A DNA stretch of 64,000 nucleotides from Herpetospermum pedunculosum. Its lineage: Eukaryota > Streptophyta > Magnoliopsida > Cucurbitales > Cucurbitaceae. A model generated the notes under the pieces. It was not told where the DNA came from. It saw only the letters and a program-made list of their open reading frames with translations, and searched no databases. Positions 53,223-63,998 of the stretch are shown in pieces. Every line of letters starts with the position of its first letter. The stretch's first letter is position 1. The stretch covers positions 52,608,064 through 52,672,063 of the forward strand of contig CM051522.1 of assembly GCA_028017165.1 (NCBI GenBank), read 5' to 3'. The position numbers and the translations under genes are program-made.

Positions 53223-55394
53223 TTGAAACAGCTGGCAGCGCCAGATTTGAATTTGCAACCCCTGTGCATCAACTACCCCGTGGTAGCAGGTAATTTTGAA
53301 TTAAAATTCGGTTTAATTCACCAATTGCCTTCTTTCCATGGCAATGCAGGCGAGGACGCAAACAAGCATTTGTTGGAGTTTCATTGCGTCTGTGCGGGGA
53401 TGAAGCCCGCAGGAGTAACGGAGGAGCAGCTGAATTTGAGGGCATTCCCCTTCACGCTTAAAGACAAAGCCAAGGATTGGCTTTACTATCTGCCCTCCGG
53501 ATCGATTACGACGTGGCAGGACATGAAGAGGGTTTTCCTAGAGAAGTATTTCCCTGCGTCCCTTGCCACAACACTGAGGAAAAGAATTTATGTGATCACT
53601 CAGGACGTGGGTGAGTCCCTGCATGAGTAGTGGAAACACTTTGGGCGTCTGTGCGCAAGCTTCCCGCATCATCAGATTGCCGATCAGCTCCTGATCCAGT
53701 ATTTTTATGAGGGTATGATGCCTCATGATCGGCAGATGATCGACGCCGCGAGTGGTGGGGCTTTGATTGATAAGACCCCGATTGAGGCCAAACAGTTGAT
53801 TGCAAACATGGCGGCCAACTCGCAGCAGTTCGGTATTCGTGGGCAGGGGCAAGTTCACAGTGTAACCCAGAGTCACGAGATGACAGAGATAAAGGCCCAG
53901 GTGGCCGAGATTGGAAATTTATTGGAAAAATTTGTCGGAGGAAATCGCGAGGCGGAAGAGGTGAACGCAATCGGAGGATATGCTTCCAACCCAAGGAAGT
54001 ATGATCCCTACTCGAACACATACAACTCCGGTTGGCGTGACCACCCAAATTTGAGTTATGGAAATAGGGAAGGACAACAACGCTTCCAAGGCCTGTCCTA
54101 TGATAGGCCTAACAATTCCTCCCAAGCTCAAGCCTCGAGCTCCTCCAGCTCAATGGAAGAGATGGTTCGGACCATCGTGACGTCGACCAACCAATTTCAG
54201 AAAGAAGCTGGAGAAGAGCTAAACTCACACAAAGCAGAGCTGCAAAATCTGAACAAGCAGCTGACACAAATGGCAGTGTCGATAAGAAAGATAGAGAGCA
54301 AGAGCTTTAGGAAGCTTCCTTCCCAAACCACTGTGAACTCATGTGAGAACGTGAGTGCAATCCAGCTGAGGAGTGGGAAATCAGTTCCCTCCAGAGCCGT
54401 GAAGGAAGCCAAGGACAGTTTGAATGAGTCCGCCCCAGTTGCTCTTGATGAGCTGAATGTTGAGAAAGAAGAAATGAATGTGCAAGGAAATGTTCCCCAA
54501 GCACCCATCCCTAGTAGGTTTGCGAAGCCTACTCTGGTGAACGAAGACGAGGAGGTCTTGAGAACCTTCCAGAAGGTGATGGTGAACATACCGCTTCTTG
54601 AGGCAGTGAGCCAAGTGCCGAAATATGTCAAATTCCTCAAGAGCTGGTGTACAAAGAAGAGAAAGTCCAGAGGGACTGAAAAGAAAAAGGAGAATGTCTG
54701 CGCAATCCTCCCAGGTACATTGCCTACCAAGTGCAACGACCCAGGTACGTTTACTATCTCGTGCATGATAGGTAGTAAAATTGTTAAAAATGCCATGCTT
54801 GATCTTGGAGCTTCTGTGAATGTCATGTCTTATGCTTTATTTCTTGAATTGAACTTAAACGAATTGCATGAGTGTGACGTGGTTGTCCAGTTAGCTAACG
54901 GGTTGAGTATATTTCCTAGAGGGAAGGTTGAGGATGTTCTCGTGAGAGTGGGTGAGATGATGTTCCCTGCTGATTTTCTCGTACTTGATATGAATAGAAA
55001 TTCTTTGCATGCTTCGTCCTCTATGTTGTTAGGATACCCTTTTCTTAAGACAACGAAGGTCAAAATTGATGTGTTCAATGGTGTAATTTCCTTAGAGTTT
55101 GATGATACAGTGCATGAGTTTTCTTTATTTGAGAAGAAATCTGTGGAGAATGTTGCTTGCGTAGAGTATGTCGAGAATGAGAGTCTTACCTCGCGCTTGA
55201 GGGATGATTCTCATGTCTCTGTTAAAAAATCAGATTTGAATTTGTTGAATGAAAGTGCTGTTTTTTGTACTGATCAAAGAGATATTCACGTGCTTGAGGC
55301 ACGAAGAGAACAAAAAGTTTTGAATGGTGTTTGCAGGACAAGTGTGGACGAGGACATGACTGGAACGTCCCCCGCACTGTCGGAATATGGATGA
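53223..55394 (+). pseudogene. Gyp-C Gag and protease, start deleted, one nonsense codon
   Basis: One frame from the deletion point to 55394, interrupted only by TAG at 53628-53630 right after GESLHE. Gag capsid region: LIHQLPSFHGNAGEDANKHL, then KDWLYYLPSGSITTW, FLEKYFPAS and, after the stop, WKHFGRLCASFPHHQ. No clear zinc knuckle is seen in the linker. Protease has Asp in DLGASVNVMSY and a late LLGYPFL (usually LLGRPFL). The frame ends SPALSEYG, a tail that in a full element would follow integrase, so pol has been removed between about 55250 and 55298. It is not coding-competent as it stands. Confidence 0.88.
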
Positions 55395-56667
55395 GTCGTT
55401 GGAGAGAATTCAGTCGAGCAAACGACTTTAAAAATTTTGCGCTTCTTGGAGGCACCCGAGTGTTGAACTGTCTTTTCTATCTTTAATTTCATTGCTGTTT
55501 TTGTCGTTTTTAGTTTAATTTCGCTAATGTAGCTTGCTGTTTTTTTTTGTTAGGAATCGAGGAAGTTGAGGAAAATTTTGGGCTTCGATGATGAACGCGC
55601 CGCTTCCTTTCCCTCGCCAACTTCACAAAGAATCAGGGAAGTGTAGTTTCTTTTTCCCTTTATCTCTGTGTATCTGATTAAGTGGCATTGAGGACAATGC
55701 CAACTTTTGAAGTTGGGGGTGGATGTCGTGGACTTGCATGTGTAGTTGGTTGAGCAGTGCTAATTTTGAATATTGAAGTGCTTGGGACTCTGTTTACTGT
55801 TTGCTAGTGATGATAATCTAGGAAATGCATATTGGAAATCTGAGCATGTACATAATCTAGTTTTTGCATGACGAGTTTTGCATTCATTAGGTTCATGTCA
55901 AAAATTTAAAAAAAATTTATGTTGCTCCTTTACATCTATCGAGCACTTAGCAACCTCATCTTAGATTATGTAGGCTTAGTCAATCACATGTAGCATTAAT
56001 TCTTTTTGTCACCCCGAAAGGCACACGCCTAGGTAGCTTGTTGCATGAGAGTTAGTGGTCGATTAATCGAGTTAGCTTACGCTAAGCCTAAAGTAAAAAA
56101 AAAATAGAAAAGCATGTTAGCAAGAAAAGTCTCTCGAGGCGCTCCTCCTTCTTATTGGTGCACCTAAGAAGTGAGCGTTAGTCCTTAAAAACGTGAAGTT
56201 TATGCATGAATTTGATGTGTTAGGCAACTCGAGGTTGGAAAGAAAAAGAAAATAAAAAGTTGGGTTCAAAGAACCTTAATGAAGGGTACAAAGTACTCGT
56301 GAAAAGAAAAAGAATGAGAAAATATTTAGGTCTCTTAGTTTGCTACTCTCTCTCGTGTAAGTCAAGTGTAGACTGTTCTTAAACGCTAGAAGTAGGGGGA
56401 AAACGGGATGATATGTTGCATGTGGTTTTTTCCAGGCTTATGGTGGGTTTAGGATAGGTTGGCTAGCACACACACACGTTAGGGAGCGATAGTTAATTTT
56501 TGATATGTTCGTAGTAAATGCATGCACAGATTGCTTTCATGATTATGTTGTGTTTGAATTTGTAAAATGTATTGAGATTTGAGTTAGTAGCATGTAAAGC
56601 GTGTCCTTAGAGTCAATTTCTTTATTAGCCTTGCTCGAGGACTAGCAAGATTCAAGTTGGGGGTGTT
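55395..56667 (+). other. Gyp-C 3' UTR with hairpin and polypurine tracts
   Basis: Acceptor-like TTTTTGTTAG (55552-55553) before GAATCGA. Hairpin TGGCATTG-AGGA-CAATGCCA (55683-55702), extended by AAGT/ACTT. Internal tract AAGTTGGGGG (55710-55719) and terminal tract AAGTTGGGGGTG before 56668. No genes. Confidence 0.82.
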
Positions 56668-58134
56668 TGATAACTCCATTTTGGAGCTATTATTCGTTCC
56701 CTAATTCAAGCTAAATTCCGCATTTAATTGGTTAATTTATCTCGTTTATAGGAGAATTGCGGTGAAGAGCTCATGCGTCCATTGGACTCATTTCGGAGCT
56801 AAGAGCGGTGTTTTAACGCCCCGGGAATGCATCGGGAAAAGGGCAAGTTGATCCAAGAGGAACCAGACCAAAATTGCCTAGGAGAGGTAATTTTCCAGCC
56901 CAAACCCGAGAGCAAGCGTCGAGCAGACAGCGTCGAGACGCTTGCTCAACGTTGTCGAGCGTCGAGACCCTGCCGCGGCGTCGAGACGCTCCGAGGGAAG
57001 CGCGCGCAAGAAATTATCGGGCCAGCATCGAGACGCTCGCCTAGCGTCTCGACGCCATCGCGAGGCGCGCGTGCGGATTCATTAGGTCGCAGCGTCGCGA
57101 CGCTGTCCCAGCGTCTCGACGCTCCGACGGAATTAAAAAGCTGGAGGACGATTTTTCCAGCCATCTTTTGGCATTTTTTGGAACTTCATCTTCTTCCTCT
57201 CGGTTTTTCCTCTTCTTTTAGCTTAGCTCCGCCATTTGTGGCTTAGTTGTGGAGCTTTTATTTGTAATAGGTTAGAGATGATGTCCATGGCCTCCGTTGG
57301 TGCGTTTGTGACGATCCGCCCCATGGTCGGCTAAGGTATTGTGAACGGTTTGGGGTAATTTAAGTGATTATTTGTTTGACTTCTATACTTTGATAATCCA
57401 TGCTTTAAATTCCAATTTGGTTTCTGATTTGTATGCATTTATTGTTCTTACTTCATACCATGCATGTGTTAGATTTCGCCGACGGACAATCGAGTTTTCT
57501 AGCATATGTTAGAGTTAAAGAGTAGCGATGCAGTGCCTCTCACTATTCGCCTAGTAACACAGAACAATAAAATAAATCGGAGTATCGAGTCATGCATGAT
57601 AGTTTTTGGGTACTTCATCGTTGGCGGGTAACCAGTTAGCAATTTGATTACGTGGTCGAATGTCCGTCGCGGTATGCTAGTGACTGTTTAGAGTCAATTT
57701 GGGGCTGATCACTCTAATGAGACCTAAAACAATGTTTAATTAGATCTTTTGATTTAGTTAATTGCTAAGGAGCCGGTTACTTTAGGGTGCCCTGGGTAAC
57801 CGACCGCGTGTATGACAAACTGTTAGCCTTAGGATTGTATTAAATGATAAGTGGTAGAATGTCTAGCAAAGAAATCCCGAAAATCCCCGAACCGTACACT
57901 CGTCAATCTCTTTCTCTTTAATTCTTCCGTTAGCGTTTAATTTTTTTTATCGCATGCTTAAACTCCCCCGCCCCCCCCCCCCCCCCCCCTGTTACAAAAC
58001 CCAATTTGTCAATTAATTTCCACTTCAAACTTTAATTTCATTCACGGCCTTCTCTGTGGATAGGCTTTAAATTGTATTTTGGCAAGCCTCGACAGCTTGA
58101 TATTTAGGGAGGATATTCAAAATCCGTCCCACCA
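56668..58134 (+). repeat. Gyp-C 3' LTR (1467 bp)
   Basis: Starts TGATAACTCCATTTTGGAGC and ends CCGTCCCACCA. Carries GCGTC-NN-GACGC type palindromes at 56930, 56959 (variant), 56978, 57025 (variant), 57044, 57092 and 57111, and a C-rich tract at 57965-57989. Confidence 0.9.
57965..57989. repeat. Poly(C) tract in the Gyp-C LTR
   Basis: CCCCCG followed by 19 consecutive C (57971-57989). The Gyp-D LTR has only CCCCG at the matching place. Confidence 0.85.
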
Positions 58135-58139
58135 GTCCA
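58135..58139. other. Target-site duplication of Gyp-C, right copy (GTCCA)
   Basis: Matches 53057-53061. Confidence 0.92.
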
Positions 58140-59085
58140 TGGCTTTAAGCCACAGGTCCTTGTTTATGTCATTCATTGCCTATTTAAAGGTCAATGGATC
58201 CTCAACGCCGTCATCAGGTATGAAGACCTGGGTTTTCGTTAAACCCATGTAGCGGTCGGCTTGTCTCACATCCCTCCCACTACGTCGAGGTATTCTCAAC
58301 TCTTGAGAAGGACAATCCTGATCAACAACTATTGTTGACCTATCTGTAGCTTTCCTGGAAAGTTCGCTCAAATTTTTTTTGCTCGATGGGTGATGATCTC
58401 TAATGTGGTCTTCCTCTAAGAACGTGGTGTTTGTCGATACAAGCACCTTGTCCTGTTGAGGATCGTAAAATAGACCACCTTTCGTTTCCGTGGGGTAGCA
58501 TACAAATAGGCATAATTTTGAACGATGTTCCAATTTCTTTGGATTGGGCACCAAAACATGTGTCGGACACCCCCAAATTCTGAAGTGACGTAAACTCACT
58601 TTACGCCCTCTTCATAACTCATAAGGTGTCTCTTAAAGGGAACTGCGTTCAAAATATATACAGCAGCCTCTACTGCATATCCCCAAAACGAACTAGGCAG
58701 TTGAGCATAGCTCATCATAGATTGAACCATGTCTAACAGGGTTCTATTTATCATTTCGAACACACTGTTCTGTTGCGGTGTTCCGGGTGCGGAGAGTTAG
58801 GATACTATTCCATGTTCTATCATATAGTCCTGAAATGTTAAATCCATATACTCTCCACCTCGATCTGATCGGAGTGTTTTAATCGTTTTACCTAATGTGT
58901 TCTTAACCTCTGCCTTATACTCCTTGAACTTTTCAAGAGCTTCAGACTTATGATGCATTAGGTAAAGATAGTCGTACCTAGAATAATCATCAATAAAGAT
59001 GATGAAATATTCATACCCTCCCCGTGCTTTAACATTCATCGGATCACAAAGGTCCGGATGTACAAGCTCTAGAGTTTCTTTGGAC
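58140..59085 (-). pseudogene. Copia-2 integrase
   Basis: 58797-59039 holds the catalytic core start (YEYFIIFIDDYSRYDYLYLM with the first Asp, TLRSDRGGEYMD with the second). After a TAA stop at 58797-58799 the same frame continues with GTPQQNSVFE, holding the Glu, and a SFWGYAVEAAVYILN segment. A frameshift near 58590-58615 leads to 58180-58599, with LRHFRIWGCPTHVLVP, LFVCYPTETKGG and PRRSGRDVRQADRY, the usual copia integrase C-terminal region leading to RT. The whole catalytic triad is visible although the gene is broken. Confidence 0.85.
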
Positions 59086-60102
59086 CTATGACCTTTTTTC
59101 AGAAAAAGATCGTTTGGTCATCTTGCCCTCAAGACAAGACTCACACGGTGGTAAATATTTGTCCTCTAACCGATTTAGAAGACCACTCTTAACCAATCTC
59201 CCAATCCTATTGTGATTAATGTGGCCTAGTCTCAAGTGCCAAAGATAGGTACTTGGAGAAAGTTTGTGCCTTTTAGTTTGAGTCTTAGCTGTTTTAAACC
59301 TCTCGGTGTTCAAAATAGCTTTTGTCTCTATTGGTCTTAACACATACAAGATGTTTTCAAGTTTCGCAGAACATATACGTACACCTATTTGGCTAATGAA
59401 CACTTCATTAAAATCAAAAGATACTTTATACAAATGTTCAAGTAAACAAGAGATAGATACAAGGTTCGTTTTAAAGCTAGGAACCAACAATACATTTTCA
59501 AGTAAAATGAAACTATCTCTATATAACAACTTGACAGCTCCCACTGCCTTGGCTGAGACAACCTCTCCTGTTCCAACCCTGAGAGTTATTACACCTTCAG
59601 ACAGCAGTTGCCAGGAACTAGTTTCCTGGAAAGAAGAACAAACATGGTTAGTCGCTCCTGAATCCAGTATCCAGACAGAACTATCATGTTCCACTAAACA
59701 TGTTTCAACAACGAGTAAATCATATTTACTTTGTTGTTTCTTCTCAGCTTTACTCGCCATGAGGGTATCATGATAGACCGATGAGGACGGTTGTCCAAAC
59801 ATCGTCTGTAATGAATCCATGATCTCCTTAGCGGAGACCATTACCTCATGCTTCTTAGCTAACACATCGGATGTGCTGGCCAAGATGTAGACTCGAGCTT
59901 TATCATTAGCCCTAGTCCACCTGTCAAATGCATCTCGAACAGTTCGAGTTGCAGACGAGCTAGAAGGAGGAGGACATTCTGCTGTTAAGACAAACCTAAG
60001 ATCATCGATAACAAGAATCGTATTCAAGTTCGATTTCCAGGTCGTGTAGTTATCGTCGTTTAGTTTATCAAAAACTAGTAATTGGATAAACGAGCTAGAC
60101 AT
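59086..60102 (-). pseudogene. Copia-2 gag fused to protease and pre-integrase domain
   Basis: 338 open residues. 1-110 is copia Gag (SSSFIQLLVFDKLNDDNYTT, then RVYILASTSDVLAKKHEVM). Near residue 125 it jumps directly to protease: WILDSGATNHVC holds the catalytic Asp. The middle of Gag and the zinc knuckle seen in Copia-1 (CFFCGEDAHWNRNC) are missing, so an in-frame internal deletion is likely. The C-terminal part is the GAG-pre-integrase zinc domain (LWHLRLGHINHNRIGRLV, then CESCLEGKMTK). The start ATG is shared with Copia-1 gag at 12643. It cannot package RNA normally without the zinc knuckle. Confidence 0.85.
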
Positions 60103-60471
60103 GCTGAAAAAGAATAAATTCTATTAGTGAATTGATTTTAACCCATTTCATACATCCAATCAAGATTTAGAAAAAGTAATAATGTACCCAAAACTGATTA
60201 TTAATTTGCAACGATACTTCAGTGAGTCAGAGCAATCGCTACCGAGGGTAGTCAATCAGTCCTTCACTGAATCAACACATTCTTGACTAAATGTTAATAC
60301 CAGAATAACTCATATTCCTATAGCACCTTAGTTATCGCTACTTCGGTCAAGATTCTACTAACAACTTAGTAATCCTTTGTATGTGTGACCCGCCATTTTC
60401 AAAACTCAGAGGTCGGCCCGAACAGTGCAACCGAATGAAAATTTCAGAGTTGGGAATGGACCTAAGAGACC
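60103..60471 (-). other. Copia-2 leader
   Basis: Non-coding, related to 12290-12642 of Copia-1. Interrupted at its outer end by the Gyp-E LTR. Confidence 0.65.
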
Positions 60472-61971
60472 TAGTAGAAGAAATTTTGAATGTCCTACAA
60501 ATTTCAAGCTGTCGAGGCTTGCCAAAATAATATTTATAAAACTCGAATCCACCGAGCAATTTGCAGCTTAATGGTAACGGGGTCGATCGACAGGGAATTA
60601 TGAAATCCAATTTGACTAAGTTTAAATTGCTAAAGATAAAAGTGGGTAAAAAGATGGTGAGATGATAGTAATTTGGTTTGTGGGAAGGGAGCTCCAAGCA
60701 TGCAATCGCTAACGAAAAATTAAATTGCGAAGTAACAAATTAAATGGTCGTGCTTAACTTTGAGTAATGGGATTGATTGCTATGGACGTTCAGTTCATCA
60801 ATACAATTAATTAGCTAACATGCTTATGCACACAATTCATTTGGCTAATTTCTAACTCAAATGACCCAAATATATAATTAGGAAAGTGCAATTCTATATG
60901 TTCTTGGCCGATAATCCATTCAAGGTAGCGAACCTTAAATTGACCATAAGCCAGTAACAGGAACACCGTGACGGTTTAATCCTAAGACTAACCCGATTTC
61001 TCTCTCGCCCAAAGCCTAACATGAAAACGTTAACTAATTCAAATCCCCAACTGTCACTTTGGGTTGAATTACCTAGCCATGCTTAAGCCCTTACTACCTA
61101 GCGATTTGGGCAATTATACGTCCCAATCTTTAGCTCTCTATCATGCATAGGAATTAGGGAGTCAACCTAACTAAGCTATAGATGCTAGAATTCAAGAAGA
61201 ACAAAGGAAAGAGATGCAAAAGTCCTAATTAGCTCAACATTTACAAAGGGGCAAATCTCCCTAAAAATCCATAGTTTATAATCCCAAGCTCAAAATTAAA
61301 CACTTACCTTGTTTAGCCTTCCATGGAGGATGAACAAATCAAACCTCCCGTGGAAGAGCTTAGTAGCATACAAGAAGAAGAGGAAAAACGCTAAAAAATG
61401 GTGGAAAAATGGCGTAGACCCGAGGCCAAAAATTGGGGAAGAAGATAGCCAAAAATCGGATGTTTTCACGCTTTTAAACGTCGGAGCGTCGAGACGCTGG
61501 CCCTAAGTTGGCAGCGCGGGCGCGGGGTGGCGTCGAGACGCTCGGACAGCGTCTCGACGCTGACAGCGTCAGACAGCGTTGAGCGCGCGGAGTCTACGCT
61601 GGCGCTCACCTATTTTTGGAAGGCTGTCGGGGCGGCGTCGAGACGCTCGGCTAGCGTCTCGACGCTGAGCAGCGTCGAGCAAGCGTTGAGCAAGCGTCTC
61701 GACACTGCTGCTCATGCTTGCTTGCTCTGGGGTTTGGTGGCCAAAAATTGCCTTTCCATTGCAATTTTTGCCATCTCTTCAATTCTGCAAGTTCTTTCAC
61801 TCCCGATACATCGATGAAGCTCTAAAACATCGCTTTAAGTCCCGAAACATGTCCTTAGACTCCTCGAGCTCTCGACCATGAGATCACCTACAAAAAGGCA
61901 TTTTAATCAATATTAATCATGGTTCTAGCTAATATTAGGGACAAAATAATAGCTCTATTTTGGAGCTCTCA
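60472..61971 (-). repeat. Gyp-E 3' LTR (about 1500 bp)
   Basis: Minus-strand start TGAGAGCTCCAAAATAGAGC at 61971, matching TGATAACTCC of Gyp-C with changes. The end aligned with Gyp-C reads CTTCTACTA rather than a CA end. Carries GCGTC-NN-GACGC palindromes at 61486, 61530, 61549, 61635, 61654 and 61694 (variant). Confidence 0.78.
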
Positions 61972-63299
61972 AAATACCCTCGACCTAAATCTTGCTAGTC
62001 CTCGAGTAAGGTATACTCTAAATTATCCTCAAAGAATTAATTGCATGCTGAAGACTCTAACCTCTATGCTTGTGAAACAAGGTACTTAAATAAATGTAAA
62101 ACCATCAAATGCATGCAAAAGTTGAAAACCATCCCAAAATTTTTACTCCTATTCTCTTACGTGTATGTGTGTTTAGCACCTCTCAACCTAGCTCATGCAA
62201 GCCCGAAATAACCTTATACAGCCCTATAACTCATTTTCCCCCTACTTATGGCGATAAGAACAGTCTAACGGCTTTTAGTGATAGAAAGAGCAACAAAACA
62301 AAAGGCCTATATTTTATTTTCTTTTCTTTGAGTACTTTGTACCCATTGTTTCTTTTTGAACCATTTTTTTTTTATTTCTCCAAGAGAGCCTAACATGTCA
62401 AGCCAAATTTAGCTTCACGTTTTTAAGGACTATTGCTCACTTCTATTCGTTCCCCTTTCATGCAGTGACAACCGTGGGTTACACGATCGCCCCTGGTTAC
62501 ACGGGAAACACAAGAAGAAGGAGCAACTCTAGAGTTTTTATTTTCATGCTTACTCCTTTTTTTTTAGGCAATAGCTTCGCTATAAAACAAGTGAATTATT
62601 ACTACTTCTAACACATCAAGCCTCCCTAATGGTACCTTTCAGAGTAGCAACAAGGTTTCAGACCAAATAAAATCATTCTAAGCCTACAGAACTGAGAATA
62701 AGAGGGCTATGTGCTCAGTGAATGTAGGGAAATAGAAGAAATTTTTTTAAAATAGGCTCCAAAATGTGCATACATTGTCAAATTTTCTTCCAATTACATA
62801 AATACGGAGTGTTCACAAGCATATCACAGACCGTCCTCATCGGACAACATGCATTCAGATTCTAATCTAAAAACCAGAGTATACACAAGCCCGACAACTA
62901 CAAAGAAGTCTTTCTTTCAACAAACTCCACCCCCCACCTTAAGACATGCATTGTCCCCAATGCATTAAATAATTCAAACAACAAAATTCTAAGGGAACAG
63001 AAAACCTCCCCTGAATTTTGTGGGGTTGACGGGTAGAGATGTGCATCATCTTCTTTCAAACTAAATTTGAATTGTCGGTCATTCCACCTTTCCTCCTAAG
63101 AAAAGAAACAAACAAACAACAAATTCAAAAGCTAAAATAAACAAAAACAAAACAATAAATAACAGAATTACAGTCCAAGCTCGGGTGCCTCCAAGAAGCC
63201 CAAATTTTAGAGTCGATGGCTCGACTGTATTCTTGTATCCTCTCATCCATAATCGAACTGGGGCGGCGCTAGAAGTAATGTAACGTCATAGCACTCAGC
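61972..63299 (-). other. Gyp-E 3' UTR with hairpin
   Basis: Hairpin ATGCATTG-GGGA-CAATGCAT on the minus strand (62965-62946), followed by a purine-rich AAGGTGGGGGGTGG (62940-62927). The terminal tract next to the LTR is degenerate (GGTCGAGGGTATTT). No genes. Confidence 0.75.
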
Positions 63300-63441
63300 G
63301 TCACCCTCGTGGAAAATCTTCAATCGTGTGCCCATTCACTTTCTGTACCTCATCTGAGTCCAAGCTCTGAATCTCAACACTGCTATAAGGAAAATTTTAA
63401 GTTATGATGTAGGGTCCTTTTCAACGGGAACGAAGCTTACC
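63300..63441 (-). pseudogene. Gyp-E end of Pol
   Basis: Residues PGKLRSR, stop, KGPYIIT, stop, then VEIQSLDSDEVQKVNGH match the C-terminal end of Athila-type Pol, where Athila-A has PGKLKSRWSGPFVV. The first stop replaces a tryptophan codon. Downstream the frame gives no recognisable domain. Confidence 0.75.
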
Positions 63442-63867
63442 TGGCATGATGGAGTGACATGCGCAGCGGAAAGCGATTTCGGATCGATGATACTCTAATT
63501 TCATCAATTAACAAATAGAAAACATGCTCTTTAAGCGGAAATAAGAAAAATACAAAACATACCCTTGAAGTTCTACTTTTCTTCGCGTTCCGCCGGCCGT
63601 TCTTCGTCACGAACTCTTCAAGTCTTTTCTCACGAACGCGCTGAGGACCACCCGAGGTAGTCCCGCTATCCTCGACACCGAGCAACGGAGTTGTGGGACT
63701 CCATTACAAGAGAAAAGGAAGGAAAAAGAAAAGGAAGAAGAAGAAGGAATGAAGGAGGAGTCCAAAGTTCATAACCAGAGAAGAAACTTCAAAATTGAAG
63801 GTTTTTCAATTTCAAAGTTTTTCAACGTCAACCCACATTTTCAACAAAAAAAAACAGCCAAACTTTA

Positions 63868-63900
<33 letters not shown>

Positions 63901-63966
63901 AATATATATGTGTCTTATATGTGTCTTATATATATACACATGCCCAATGCATGTAAGACACATATA

Positions 63967-63998
<32 letters not shown>

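Larger units (their letters stand above)
53062..58134 (+). mobile_element. Gyp-C: Athila-like gypsy element without RT, RNase H or integrase
   Basis: Bounded by GTCCA duplications. The 5' LTR is cut to 159 bp (53062-53220) and runs straight into gag, so the primer site and gag start are lost. Gag plus protease is followed by a short tail, 3' UTR and a complete 3' LTR. All of RT, RNase H and integrase are absent. The 5' LTR remnant differs from the 3' LTR at four positions I could see, so it is older than the Athila copies. Confidence 0.9.
38593..60471 (-). mobile_element. Copia-2: Ty1/copia element split by Athila-B and Gyp-C
   Basis: Minus-strand order: leader (60471-60103), gag plus protease and pre-integrase region (60102-59086), integrase (59039-58140), Gyp-C insertion, RT (53056-52197), Athila-B insertion, RNase H (39397-38931), polypurine tract and the first 73 bp of the 3' LTR (38665-38593). 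Both insertions have matching 5-bp duplications, so the order of parts is secure. The 5' LTR lies beyond the Gyp-E insertion, outside the window. Stops and frameshifts make it inactive. Confidence 0.88.
60472..63441 (-). mobile_element. Gyp-E: Athila-like gypsy element, 3' part
   Basis: Minus strand: end of pol (63441-about 63300), 3' UTR (to 61972) and 3' LTR (61971-60472). Related to Gyp-C and Gyp-D but more diverged. The 5' part lies outside the window, beyond a copia LTR that appears to interrupt its pol. Candidate duplication AGACC (60467-60471) next to the LTR end; partner not visible. Confidence 0.75.
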
